The position numbers and the translations under genes are program-made. Below the pieces are notes generated by a model. That model did not search any database, was not told the origin of the DNA, and saw only the letters and a list, made by a program, of their open reading frames with translations. From Pseudoscleropodium purum (lineage: Eukaryota > Streptophyta > Bryopsida > Hypnales > Brachytheciaceae), in assembly GCA_963969395.1 (NCBI GenBank), contig OZ017797.1, positions 32,550,001-32,614,000 on the forward strand: a stretch of DNA of 64,000 nucleotides. The letters are read 5' to 3'. The first letter of the stretch is position 1. Every line of letters begins with the position of its first letter. Positions 47,801-59,621 of this stretch are shown here, one piece after another.

Positions 47801-50365
47801 GCTGCTAGTAGGTAGTAAGAGCAGGCCGCACAATGACAAACAAACACTGTCACCTGCAGCAAGGACTTCATCAGCTGAACCAATATAGAGCAGCCACAAC
47901 CTCCTTGGAAAAATCGATAATTTGTCTCAAGAGAAAGCAGAAAGGGAATCTCATTTTCAGTAACATCTTCTGACGGTGCAAACAGATAAGCGTTTCAAGA
48001 TTTGCCTTGTCCACTCCACTTAGGCTTTTCAGCAGGAAAACAAATGCATACCAGGAACAGTTTCAAGCATCGAGTCCAAAAGTAACTGAATTTCACATTC
48101 TTCTCCACCCTGAACCATAGCTTCAACATGGTAAGCACTCTGATGAGGGGTTCACCCGTGTGAATGAGTATTCAACAAGCTCAATCATGAAGCAATGGCC
48201 AAACAAGTTCTAAATAAGTTAAAAATGATTTCTTCCTAGGTATTTCAATGCAGGATAAGTATATAAATGGAGTTTTCGAAGTTTGTTTAAGGCCTGCTGA
48301 ATGCACCTCCAGAACTTGCCCTTCACAATAGCTGAATAAAAAGTATAACAAAGTCCGAGGGCACTTCACTCAGAGGGCAAGTTCAAGCAAAGAACACTTG
48401 TGGTTTCCTTTCTATACCTCGCAAAAACTTCACTAACTCGCCGTAATCGCCAGAGCCGCAACAAATTGACGAAACTGGTCGCAAATCCAGTCTGGTATTG
48501 CCCCGTGAAGATTGCCATTACAGCCCCCAATGGTATAGTCGATGCAACGTCCAGAATAAACCACGATCGCAAATACCTGATGAAGGCAATAAATAAGCAA
48601 CACTCTTTCAAAAATCTTCTATCGAATGTTCTCCAAGACACAATAGAATTCGCAGGTCACATGCACCTGGAAAGGAGATCAAAGTCATGTAGAATAGATG
48701 AAAAGCAAGAGTCTATGATCCCAATGATTTTGCAATCAGTTTGATTACCTTAAGGCAATCCTCTTCAAGTCGCTTTCCATCAAGAACGTTGCAGGGTCGA
48801 GATAAGCGACAAAGAAGGTCATGACGATGTCAATCAAAAACAGAAAGTTGACGACATTGTCGACGATCAACAGAGCACCTCGAGGATGCTGTACAAACCC
48901 AAACTCAAATGGCGACACCCATGCAGAATAGAATACCAACAATACCAGCCAGTATTGCCAGTACCTGTCCACAGCACGAACAACTTGCATTAGAAGAGAC
49001 AAATGGCCTTGAAATGGCCCCTAACAAAAATAACATAGAAGACACAGACGCCTTTAGGGCCTCATTGATCCACATAGTTGGTTAAATTTCATTTGCAAAC
49101 GATGTAAGCATGACTTGTCTATATGTCTATGGCTACTGATCTGCAAATTGCGTGAGAAAATTCCTACAGTAACAAAATTTGATCTCAATAGATTTGGCAC
49201 AATATTTCATATTGTCGTATCAATATTTCATAGTGACCCCCAGTTCTCTTCATAGCTCTAAACATCTCCCAAAATCAGTGACTAAAATAGTATCCCCGAC
49301 CTTTGTCCCCATTGTTCAAATCAATAAGATCATTGTATCACTATGCCACATGGCCTCACTATATGTTATCTAGAAATGGCAAAGATAACAATGGCCACAC
49401 AGTGTCGAAGTTTGTCTTATTTACAACATGGTGACAGCTTATGCCCCAAAACGAATTTGATGAGAACTTCTGTCTTCGAAACTCAGGCTCCACAAGCAGT
49501 AATACTACGAGCTAGACCCATCTAACCCTATACCCTAATAACTGGCGAGCGAGACAGGAATTTCGAGCATCGCTGCATATCTCCGAAGCTGTACAGAGAA
49601 TTTTGGTCACGGTACCACTAACATCTTTATCAAACTTGATCTAAACTTATACGAACACAATACTATGAGACACTAAATAGAGTAATCGGTGGTCCTGGAA
49701 GAGGTACACAGAAGCGTTCGACGAAGAAAGTGACAACCCCACATCTAGTGTTTCACGAATTGCGCTAGTGCAGCATATCTAAACCCTCAAACAATTGCCG
49801 AAGTCAGGAAAGTGGAAAAAGTTAGAAGGAGACAATTTCAACAAATGCAGAAAATCACCTGAGGCTGCATACCTATATTGTTTCACGAATTGCTCAAGTG
49901 CTGCCAATCTCAACCCTCAAACAATTGCAGAAGAAAGAAGAAACGAAAAAGTGCAAGAAAGACCCAATTTCTATACATGTAGAAAAATCACCAGAGACTG
50001 TACACCTATATTGTTTCAAAAAATGCTCATGTGCGCCAAATCTAAACCCTCAAACACTTGCCGAAGCAAAAAGAAACGAGGAAAGCTAAACTCAAATTCT
50101 AAATACGAAGCAGAATCACAAGACCGAGATGAGGATGCCCTAGTTTACGAGAGCGAGAGACGCACCTGTAATGCCTGTCATAGGGGTGAATGACATATTT
50201 TTTGTTGATGACGTTTTTGGTGCTCTGGTTGGATCCCAGCGCAGGCAACATGCCACTGCTGTACGTCTGGCTGAAGATGCTGGGCGCGGAGCCCTTGCGC
50301 AGCCTGTTGTCTTTCTTCACCAAACCCACAGCCTGCAGCAGCCGATTCACCAACCGTCTCGCCAT
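38885..50365 (-). CDS. AKT1-type Shaker potassium channel, 16 coding exons (15 if the earlier stop is used)
   Basis: Minus-strand exons: 50166-50365, 48749-48964, 48418-48576, 48052-48109, 47530-47853, 46699-46938, 45881-45979, 44974-45012, 44680-44865, 43915-44109, 43488-43563, 42374-42560, 41419-41722, 40123-40453, then 39421-39552 plus 38885-38979 (946 aa), or 39386-39552 (926 aa). Every join keeps frame. Start ATG 50365 gives [13 protein letters not shown]1 has [11 protein letters not shown]4 has [17 protein letters not shown], and the pore has TTVGYGD at 269-275 (K+ selective). A cNMP-binding domain follows ([36 protein letters not shown]), then ankyrin repeats (about 510-760) and a KHA domain (836-915). 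Similarity to plant AKT1 is stronger than to SKOR/GORK. Such channels mediate voltage-gated, usually inward, K+ flux at the plasma membrane; tetramers are normal. Confidence 0.93.
39180..39254. repeat. Short foldback repeat in the K+ channel 3' intron
   Basis: The ends ATGGTCATAGTGATCAT and, in reverse complement, ATGGTGACAGTGATCAT are inverted repeats. The block GATTGGGAGGCC...TGATCACTGTCACCATA also resembles 45600-45635 in intron 7, so both may derive from one dispersed family. Confidence 0.55.
41683..42268. repeat. Tandem duplication spanning a K+ channel splice acceptor
   Basis: Copy 1 (41683-41963) covers the first 40 bp of exon 13, its acceptor and intron sequence. Copy 2 (41964-42268) lies wholly in intron 12. 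Both contain GGCAATGTGGAGCGCATTCA, CATTAGTGC-TGCACTGAAC, CTAAT-TACCACTTG and TTGATACTT-AAGGTT. Copy 2 therefore carries a duplicate, slightly mutated exon 13 start. Confidence 0.82.
42654..42672. repeat. Interstitial telomere-like repeat in K+ channel intron 11
   Basis: ACCCTAAACCCTAAACCC, the plant CCCTAAA telomere unit, followed by AAATGTAACCC repeated about three times. Confidence 0.8.
43032..43143. repeat. Inverted repeat in K+ channel intron 11
   Basis: ATTATTACCATAGTTTAT and ATAAAACTATGGTAATAT pair over about 17 bp around a 75-bp core that has smaller palindromes of its own (GCCATATGGTAC; GCTATGG-TGCCATAGC). Confidence 0.65.
45580..45613. repeat. Perfect 14-bp hairpin in K+ channel intron 7
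   Basis: TTAGGCCTCCCAAT, six-base loop GATACA, ATTGGGAGGCCTAA. It lies in AT-rich intron sequence between exons 7 and 8. Confidence 0.85.
47085..47275. repeat. Dispersed intronic repeat, copy in K+ channel intron 5
   Basis: Blocks CCAACTTGATTGATCAT, GTGAAATATA-AATTCAGA, CATCA-CAGAATCA and GGCCCAATTTGG recur in order at 58715-58910 in a TMEM16 intron, at about 70% identity. Confidence 0.7.
49741..50075. repeat. Three-copy tandem repeat, period about 131 bp, in K+ channel intron 1
   Basis: Units start TTTCACGAATTGC-C-AGTG at 49751, 49881 and 50014 (the third is TTTCAAAAAATGCTCATGTG). Each contains CTAAACCCTCAAACAATTGC and, in the first two, AAATGCAGAAAATCACC-type blocks. The plus strand is open across the array (49795-50193) only because repeat lengths keep frame. 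Confidence 0.82.
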
Positions 50366-51761
50366 TGTGCTTCCTCTTCTCCAAATAGACAAATAGTGAA
50401 TGAATCAACCCAACACCAGGGTTGCACACAATCAAGCTCCCTTACAAACTACTCCACGCTATTTAGCGCATGATACGTTCTTTTGAATCCTGCATCTCTC
50501 ACAGTCAAAACCTCACACAGCTCTGTGACGACAATCAAAAGAAACATTTTCCCCACGTGAACCCTCCATTCGCTCCTCCAGCGCTCATACAAATGATTCT
50601 CCCACAGGCTCATCTCTCATCCATAACAAGAACCCTCTCCCAAAGTTAGAACCGGGCTTATTGACACCCAGAAACTCCAGAACACGCGCGCTTCACGGGG
50701 CATGTAAAGTTCTTTCCCACCCTCCAAACAACAACACTGCTGCCCACCATCAGATTCGAAAGTTTCAGCAGAAAACGAAAGCCCAGATGGTGGAGCTAAT
50801 CCAAAGCTCTTCATCCTAATCCAAACCAGAGAGCGACTGAGGCTCCTCTCCGCATCAATCCCAACGCCACCATCCCATAATATAATACCAACTCCAACAG
50901 AACTCCCCTTCAGAATGTGTCAACCAAATGGAGGGACCCAACACCTAGCATGGAATCAGCAGTAAAGAACGCCTTCCCCCAGTCAAAACCCAAAAGAAAA
51001 GATTCGCAAAACGTGGAAAAACAAGTACCAACTGCAGCCCTCCAATCTAGAACCCAGGCTCGAAACCTGAACCATTCATAGCTCCATAGGGCTGCAGCAT
51101 CTCCCACATCTCGAGAGAAACAGAGTTCGTCGTCATCGTGAGGGAGCAGTGTGCGTGGAAGAAGTCATCACCGGTTGTTGCATGGTGGTTAGTGAGGGAG
51201 CAGAGGTGGGCAGGGCAACGTCACTGCCAGTGGTCATATGGATTGCAACTGTTGCAGGGCAGGCATGCAACTAATTCATGTGTGGCAGTGAAAGCGCAGT
51301 GCAAGGGATCTGCAAGCCAGGCAGGCAGGCAATTCATGAAGTAAAGCTTATTAGAGCAAGGGATTTGCAAGCCAGTTTCTATGTAAATTGTGAGGGATGC
51401 GCTGTGCAAGTCGTGACGAGTGGTCGGTGGGGACTGCTGCTGGGGAAAGCAGCTGCGCGTTGTTGCTGCTGCTGCTGCTCCTCCTGCTGCTGTTGCATCC
51501 CGTTTTGGCTTCCACATGCTTCCACATTCTGTCACTTTCTGTCACTTTCTGTCACATTCTGTTTCTGGAGTGGAAGAGGAATGGGACACCTTCAAGCGCA
51601 CTCGGGATCCGCGAGAGAGGCTCTCTTTCCGTGTAAATCCCGTTCCTGCATTATTGAAGGGGACATCCATTCTCCCTCGTGTACCAGTACTCATGTGCAG
51701 TGCAGGGTAATGTATTGGCTCTGGACAGGAGGGGAGTAGGCCAGGAGCACCTTTCATTTAA
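50366..51761 (-). promoter_or_regulatory. Probable 5' leader and promoter region of the K+ channel gene
   Basis: Moderate GC stretch directly upstream of the ATG at 50365. It contains CT-rich leader-like sequence, a (CTG)n tract at 51461-51496, and tandem CTGTCACTTT repeats at about 51530-51560. Plus-strand frames here (up to 153 codons at 51278-51739) run through the CTG tract and look like chance. No TATA element is assigned. Confidence 0.45.
51461..51496. repeat. (CTG)n/(CTC)n microsatellite
   Basis: TGTTGCTGCTGCTGCTGCTC followed by CTCCTGCTGCTGTTGC, an interrupted trinucleotide tract of about 12 units. Confidence 0.85.
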
Positions 51762-51958
51762 CCCTGCAAGGACACGGCAGCCTAAAAGTGTTTGGTGGAT
51801 GACAGAAGTGTAGATGTTCATTCTTGGAATTTTGTGTGCAAAGGGGAGGTTTCGTACGAAATAGTTTGATCTTGGATGAGTCTTCTTGGGGTTTGTTTAA
51901 GCAAATGATTCACATGGTACTAAAAAGGACGATAGTGACCAGCCCGATGTTCTATGGG
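51762..51958 (+). mobile_element. TTAA-flanked MITE family, copy 5 (best preserved termini)
   Basis: TTAA (51758-51761) then CCCTGCAAGGACACGG, a 197-bp body, then GATGTTCTATGGG and TTAA (51959-51962). Body blocks: GACAGAAGTGTAGATGTTCA, GGAATTTTGTGTG, AAAGGGGAGGTTTCG, GCAAATGATTCACATGGTAC. TTAA on both sides with ends starting CCC is the piggyBac-type arrangement. There is no coding capacity, so it would be a MITE. Confidence 0.8.
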
Positions 51959-51962
51959 TTAA

Positions 51963-53566
51963 GCTAATCTTTTCCATGGAAGTATTGATCTATTTCCCAC
52001 GTGTGTATAGCCCTCAAGAAACAAGGGCCTACTCAACTACAAATTAGGGGCAACCTTTGATATTCAATTGGACTTAGAGACATGTTGAAAGTACATATGT
52101 AGAACAATTTTTTTTCATCATTTCAATGAATCCCATTTGAGTATCTAGATGACATTCTTTTAGTCTTTGGATGAGGAGAAGGATCAATATTGTTTTCCAT
52201 AATATGGGGTTGCTTTGCTATGTAATGCTCTTATGATAATCACCTACTATAGGAATTGTAAGCCTACTATGGTAATTGTAAGTGCAAGACGAACCACATA
52301 CAATACACAAAAGCCTTCCAATAACATAGAATGCCATAAATGTCACATTAGATAATATCAACAACATTATAGAAATTGAATATTTTATAGTTATACTATG
52401 TCATAAACACAAATTAGAAAACAATCAAAGACTACTAATAAATTAGGACCTACAAAAATAACTCTACATCGAATCTACAATTTGAACATTCTACTAACTT
52501 ACATTAAACTAATATAATCTGTAAACAAATGAATCTAGACTTCCATACAATCTCCAACTTCTATTAACATCCATTAAAGTAATATAAATCTCTCTTTTCA
52601 ATGAATATTTATTAATCAAATCATAAATCTTAAATAATATGAACTTCTATATAATCTCCCTTCTTACAAACACAAATCTAAAGCACTATAACCTTCTATA
52701 GAATCTTCCTTTTAATAGAGGTATATAATTTTGGTATAATTTATCAATGGCTAAAAATGTTGTACAGTTGTTAAAATTTTGCTTTGATAAGCATGATTTG
52801 CCACGGCCTTTATGATTTTTGTTTTATAACTTGTTTTTGAAGTAGTTTATTTTCATTCTTGTATGTTTGAATTTGAATTTTCTTATACATCTTCAAAGTA
52901 TTTTGGGATTCGCTTCCAAAGGTAGAAATTTCAAATTATAACTCTAAATTGGTAAAAAAGTTAGAAGTTGTTTGTAAAGGAAGTACAATAGTCCTATTGA
53001 GGACACCCTCAAAGATTATAGCAATCTCATTATCTCACCTAGCTGAAACAATATGTGAAGCAAGAATAAAAGAAAGACAATGTTAATTAAAGCAAGCACA
53101 TCCAAAAATGCCAATTTTTCTACTATATTGGACTATTATTATTATTGAATTAGTAAAAAAAATTTATTTTCTTATCAACAAGTGAGAAGAGATTTCAATG
53201 CACAAAAGACTAATATTTTTTTAAGTTAACTTATTCAAAAGTTATAAAAGAGTTCAAATTTTTTTTGGTAGATATTCTAAAACCAATTCTTCAAAAATAG
53301 ATACATATTGATTTAGGAGATGTACTCAAAGTGATCATCTCATCAAGTGGTGCTATTAGTCACACAACGCACTTAAATGTCCCTATTTACGTCTTCAAAA
53401 GATGTAAAAACTACAAACTAAAATATCGATACAATTCTAAGGACATTATCAAGGCTTACATAATATATGGGATTAATAATATTTTAATGCTATTCTTTTC
53501 AACATGTATAAAAAAAAACTTATGGGACATGTGAGCATGGGCCTACTAATGAAGGCAAGAACTAAC
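51963..53566. other. AT-rich intergenic DNA without genes
   Basis: Between the K+ channel promoter side and the TMEM16 3' end. No recognisable frame. The part nearest 53.5 kb should contain the TMEM16 3' UTR and polyadenylation signal. Confidence 0.55.
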
Positions 53567-56500
53567 TTATTCTTGCATAGGATTTTGTACTTGGAGAATT
53601 TCTTCTTGGGTCTCCTCCAACATTCCAAGCATCCTGTGAGACACATGGTCTTGGATGTAAGCCTTCTTGATACGTCGAGCTTTGATCCATGCTGGCTCCT
53701 GCCAAATAATTTCACATGTTTAGCATCATTTCCATTCATTTCTATTCAACTAAATACACCTAATTGCAACACCTAAGAATGATTCAAAATCTTGCATAGT
53801 GGGTACATTTTGCTTTTGAGAATGTACAAAGCTGGAAAAATTAGAAGCCTTCACACTTTAACCCTAGAAGGACAAGTTGTGAATCAATTGTTTAAAAAAT
53901 GTTATACCAATATTTTTGGTACCGTGTGAATCAATTGTTTAAAAAATATAATAGCACTCATTGGAGGTCAAACTACTATGCAAGACCTCCCCTTCTCATA
54001 CCAAATTCCAAAGATAAAACATTTGCATTTCTATATTTACTATATAAAGTAGAAGCACCTAAATGTGACACTTATTTTAAATTTGCAGATCTTAAAGTAG
54101 CTATAGAAGAAAATGATGTGTTTGTTAAGTAGTTTATAAAACTAATTAAATTAATTTTGTATTTTTCCAAGCTTGTATGAATATAATATAATTTTTTTAA
54201 ATAATATAATATAAATGCACCTATTGTGAACAATAAACCAACACCAAAATAAGCACAAAAACATTCAAAAGTAATACACTTCAAGCTTTGATCATGCATA
54301 GGTGATTGGTCAATGCAACAATTTCTTGAAATCCTAGTCACCCATTTACTTTAGAATCCCTCTAACTTGTCTACTTTGGGTCTACTTACATTTAGATATA
54401 GATCTTTTTTAGGTGTCAAAGAATGACTAGTGATACAATTAGGTACTTCTACCTCAAAAAGGATTTTGTCATCTATCAAATACTTAGTATTTGCAATGGC
54501 CTTCTAGGAGTTAAAGCCTCTTTAATTTCCTAATAAAAATCTTAATTGTCCTATTAATATTACAATGAGTGTAAAATTGGTTTTGAGAATGTACACCACC
54601 TTAACATCAAAATTCATGTTGCTCACCATTGGGACAACAACATGATTGGTTTTGATCATCTACAGACACCGGTCATTAAAGCTTTGAACCCTTATAAATA
54701 TTGCATACGGCATCCAATCCATGCATTCTTGGATGCATTGGAATCCTCTTCCATTGGCAAACAATAAAATTTAATAATCTGACCATTCTAATCAAAGAAA
54801 TTATACTCAGAGTCGCAATTAGGTACAACTGTGCCTCTATGAAGAGATTCATTGCACAGAATTACAGCAACGAGGTTTACGATCTTAGGGTTTAGGGTTC
54901 AGGGTTTAAGGGTTTAACTAACCTCGGAGACAAACCACGAGAATCCAAACTTGGCGAGCAAAAGCAAGTGCTCGAGCAGCAGAATGGCAGCCAGCCCCGG
55001 CTCGATCTTCCACCGACCCGCGTCGTCGTACAAGCACACCAGCAATACACAATTGGTGACAATTGCTACGACGCCGAGATTCTACAACACAACAGAATTA
55101 ATTTAACTTCGCCTATCAGCCTGTTCTTTGAAATTTCGACATTTGCACTCGAAGAATTTTTCATGGATTTCTTGAGCTCAATCCTTGCTAATCCAGTAAT
55201 TTTTCCAATGAATTCTTGCAATTCTTGCGTTTAGTTCTTGTCACGATAACTTGAAATTCTTAATAATTTGAAGAAATTTTCGTGAACTCTGCTATGAAGT
55301 ATGAAGAAGGTAACAATGCTAGCGTTAAGAGTCGTTCGGACGCACTTGTAATATGGACAGCCACGCTCCGATTGAGGCTGCTTGTCTCGGTGCTGGTCGC
55401 CTCATTGATACAAGAAGCTTGAGTGAGTCGGACCGAATCTCCACTAGGTTGTTCTGCGTAGCACATGGTACACATTCTGAATGCCGAAAAAAACAGAGAG
55501 TTGGGAAACAAAATGGTATACGCGGTGAACAAGATTTGTATTGGCGTTAGTGCATGATAGAATAGAAGAGGTAGGATGCGTACAAGAATGGCGAATGCGG
55601 AAACAAGAGGATAGGCGCTCGCAAACATTGTCACCATGCCGAATTGCACAGCAAGCTCCAAGAAATCTGCATCCAAATAGGTAAGTCTTCATTTTTTTCT
55701 TTTCTTTTCTTTGTTTAGAATCCTGGCGATGTATCTGCTTTGTAGAAAGTGAAGAACAGGTTGTATGTAACACACCATCGAATAGGCCGTCTTCGAAGTC
55801 GCTTCCAATACTGGCTTCGTATTTCGGTGTCAAGAACTCCTTCTCCAAGCGGGAGGTATGGCTCTCAGGTGCCTTCTCTCCCGTGCTCCTTTTGATTTCT
55901 TCGTTCGCCTGCTTCGCCTTGTACTCCGCCCACCGATAGGTCGCATACGGCACCAGATTCTCCACTACGTTGCTCATCAACTGCGATTATTTGATTTCAG
56001 TTTAAACCCTTAGAATCGGAGCTATCATAGATAGTTCATTTCGGAAGATCGTAGTCAGGTGTAGAAATTCCAAAACATCTTCCTATCACTCATTTAGGGG
56101 AGATTTCTTCTTCTTAGAGAGTGTTTTGCTAATTTTCTAAAAGCTTCCTATATGATCCAACTCCCTGTAGATTTGGATTGGACCATTTTTCACCATTCAG
56201 GCACTAATGAGTTTAAGGAAAGCTGCATCGATATGCGGATCAGATGAAAGAAAACAATCTACAGTTATGGAGTCACAGAGTACTAATCATTGTTATGCTG
56301 ATTGATTAGAGTGGCATACCTGAGAAACGATGAGGCGCTGTACCAACATCGAGCGGAGAGTATTGAAATCTTTGAGTAGAATAGCTTGATAGAAGAGGCC
56401 AACGTACGATTGCAGGAAATATACACCAAACACCTGTAAAACCGTTAAATCCATAGATGAGTCTATAGCCCTTAAAAAACCAAGGATTCATGGTTTGGAA

Positions 56501-59500
56501 ATGATCAATTTGATCAGATCGTGTTGTGAATAATATATTTTCGATGGATCCATATTCAATGCAGCAATAAACCCTCAAATCATATTACTAACATAAGAAT
56601 GATCTGAACAGGCACCTTGTAAATCATGCTGTTCGCTTCGGCCTCAGTGTTGGCCAACTGCTGCGACTTCGTCAAAGCTACGGCCACTTGGCCTCCGACC
56701 TTCGTGAGGAACTGGATTGACAGAATGTAAACTCCAGTGAGGATGTACCTAAGAATGTAACAGAATCGTTTGATTAGGAAGGAGCAACTTGCACTTTCCT
56801 GTCAAACACCAATACAACTGAGACTGTAATAAAAAAATTTCCAGGTAGAGCTTCGTTACTTGATGATGTCGTTGGAAGCTATTTTGTTGAGATGAGCGTA
56901 CAAGAGCTCAAAGGGCAACTGGACACACAAAATGCAGGTGAAAGCGATCATGTTGTTTTTGACGCTGCGGATTCGAGACAACCATTCTTCTCTTCCGAGG
57001 ATCTTGGCCTCGTAATCCGAGACGTTGGCTCCGTACACCTCCTCTTGCTTTGCCGCCCCGCGGAGGAGCGACCCTTGTTGCTCTTTCGTCAGCGCTTTGA
57101 TCGTCTGCATTTCCTCGCTTTCGTAACTCATCCCCCAACTTCACCAGGAAAACCCAAATCCCAGAGTCAGCAAATTGACAGCGAATTCTACTGTAAGTTC
57201 AGCTAACACCACTGTTGCAATCTGTTGGGAGTCACTCGATGCTCAAGAAGTGCTTACTTGTTCTGGAGACTGACATTCCGACGGCGCCAAAACTGGAGAA
57301 ACACTACTGCCCAAACGACGACTATCATGGCGTAAATTGGAGGCACCGCAGGTTCCATTGCTCTGTTTCAGACCAGGCTCACAACGTCACTGAGACTACT
57401 CCATTTGGGTAATCATCCATTCCAGCACTGGTCAATGGGGGTTGAATGTCCTTCAAGAAGTTCTCTTTAAAAATATTCCACAACCGTGTTCCTCGAGTCA
57501 AGAGCTCACAGTTCCTTTTAATTCTAACTGGTTTGATACCATGATCTACAGGAAAGTAATGCATTACAAGACTCAAGAATCTAACAAAACCAAATTGTTC
57601 CTCTGCTGGATTCTATTTTACAGCATTATAAATTCTTCGTTGTCTTTCTTCAAGACGAATCGATTCGACACTCAGTTCGTTCTTAATCTGTAATCATATC
57701 CGATTATTTAGCTTGCAAGTTCAGCAACTAACCCCTGGTCTGTTAAGTTCAATATGATTCCTAGAGCAGCCGGGAAAAGAAGCCACTGTGTGTACATGCC
57801 CAAGAAGGCGAAGTAGATAGCCACCTACATGAACATCATCTCAAGCCAAGTAAGTCGAACCAAACCTTTCATCTTGCTCGTCCCAAAGAATATACATAAA
57901 TATGAAAAAATGACCGAACTCCATTGCATACAACACGCGAGGGGTTTTGCAATTCATTAACTCTGAAACAAAGGAGAGGAGGCTTTGCATTGACAAAAGC
58001 AACATCTATAGTGAACGTGATGAAGCTTTAGTACGTCGTTCCTGGAAAACCAGTCAGCTTCTGCTAGAGTGCATACAATGAAAAAAACCTGCCCACCAGT
58101 AATTATGACCTGAATGTAATCTACACAGTGAATGGTAACATGTTCAATTCTAAATTTGCATAGAAAGAGTCTCTCGTACTGACGCTTCTTTTCTTACCTT
58201 GGCACCGAAGTATGCATAGATGGCATCGAGAGGCTGATGAGTAAGGTCAATCCACCTGAACGCCCAGTGCTCCAGCAGCCATTTTCGTTGCTGCTCTTCT
58301 GCAAGTCACAGAAAACGACCATTAAACAAGCCCGGAGAACACTTCGAGGTGGCAAGTCGACAGGATTATAAGGAAAAGGAAGTGCCACCGAAAGGAGGGA
58401 GATTAAATTACGATGAAGTGGCATAAATTCCTTGATGACCCCCGCATCTTGCAATTTCTTCACCAGTGAGGAGTCCGAAGTGTTTCCCGGGCCAACCACG
58501 GATTCGATGATGGTGGTGAGACACTGATACCGTTCCGTCCAGCTGAACAGAGCATCGCCCAAAGGCTGTCGACAGAAGGAATCCCGACGCTCCCAATCGA
58601 AGACCACATCCAGCCCTGCGTACACACTGGCTGTAAGTCCCAGCCTAGATTCCAAAGGTACAGTCATTCAGACAAGCTGTAAGTCTTTAAACCCTAATGG
58701 ACTAGTAAAGGTTTCAAAATTACCAATTTGATCCATCATGCTGTGAAATATAATTCAGATGGGGCCCAATTTTACATCACAAGAATCAGATAAAAAATTG
58801 CATGTCAAACAACAAATGAAAACTAGATTCAAGATGACCCGAAATAACCACAAACTGCAGGAAAAAAATGAAGCCCAATTTGGGCCAATTGATCCTTCTG
58901 GGGTTTAACAACAGATGAATCTGCGTTCGTTACCTGAGCTTCATAACGTCAGCATTGATCAATCGTCATTAAAAAAAAAACCACATAGCACTCAGAACAA
59001 ACTAGTGCCGCAGTGCAGGATAAAATTGACCCTTACCTACATTCGTCGGTTTTCTGAGTCTCAATTTCTCAGCTGTCCGCCCAATGACTTCCAGAGGCGC
59101 TGCAATCTGCCAAAACAATCGCATGGCCTCTCTTAAATACAAAGTTCTTCTAGGACGGACAGAATTTGGTTGCGCTACAGACCCAAGTTGACAGCTCCCA
59201 GTGCTAAGCTTCACGCTGAGGAAGGTCCTTTACCTTGAGGAATATCAAGCCGTTTGCACCCTCTTCTTTCTCAACAACTAAGCCCGCATTCGTTAACGCT
59301 GTGAACAGGTGCTTAACAGGGTCATCTCCAACCTCCTGCGTCCACGGCTCGATTGGAATATCATCACAAGGTTAGAATTCAATTCGATTCTCAAGTGAAC
59401 GTCCATCTCTCGCAACTATAAATCTTAACAAGTTCTTGAGTACCAGTTGGTGAAAGACTACTCACTTCTCGTTTGTTTCCAACCTCTTTGGAATCGATCA

Positions 59501-59621
59501 CAATGGCAATTTCAAAAGGAGGAGTCTGCGTCGTCTCCTTCGCATTCACATCCCAAGTCGATTTTCGAGCGGATTCATCCATTTCGAAATCAAATTTCTC
59601 TGCTGCAGGTACGTGCGACAT
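53567..59621 (-). CDS. Anoctamin/TMEM16-like membrane protein, 15 coding exons
   Basis: Minus-strand exons: 59466-59621, 59234-59335, 59037-59106, 58412-58615, 58198-58298, 57733-57824, 57258-57362, 56860-57138, 56616-56748, 56320-56433, 55776-55980, 55584-55666, 55346-55453, 54923-55081 and 53567-53698. All have GT-AG borders and consistent phase, totalling 2,043 nt and 680 residues, close to the roughly 665 of the Arabidopsis homologue. Markers in order: [113 protein letters not shown] and [20 protein letters not shown]. About ten hydrophobic segments are expected. Animal and fungal relatives are Ca2+-activated channels or lipid scramblases, or tether ER to plasma membrane; the plant role is not settled here. 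ATG 59582 is an alternative start. Confidence 0.92.
53862..54030 (-). mobile_element. TTAA-flanked MITE family, copy 6, inside the last TMEM16 intron
   Basis: Read on the plus strand: TTAA (53858-53861), CCCTAGAAGGACAAGTTGTG, ...GGTACCGTGTGAATCAATTG..., GAGGTCAAACTACTA, AAGACCTCCCCTTCTCATAC, CAAATTCCAAAGAT. This is the reverse complement of the 51.8 kb copy with a small internal duplication (GTGAATCAATTGTTTAAAAA occurs twice). The far terminus is not recognisable. Intron 14 spans 53699-54922. Confidence 0.72.
54884..54917. repeat. Interstitial telomere-like repeat in TMEM16 intron 14
   Basis: TTAGGGTTTAGGGTTCAGGG followed by TTTAAGGGTTTAA, an imperfect array of the plant TTTAGGG unit, 6 bp from the exon 14 donor. 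Confidence 0.8.
58715..58910. repeat. Dispersed intronic repeat, copy in TMEM16 intron 3
   Basis: Partner of 47085-47275: CCAATTTGATCCATCAT, GTGAAATATAATTCAGA, CATCACAAGAATCA and GCCCAATTTGGGCC. A shorter, weaker third copy (GATCAATTTGATCAGATCGT, TTGTGAATAATAT) is seen near 56500-56540 in intron 9. Confidence 0.68.

Noticed and set aside
51278..51739. 153-codon plus-strand frame with poly-Cys/Ser tract
   Set aside because: Driven by a CTG microsatellite; other frames through the same tract are equally open.
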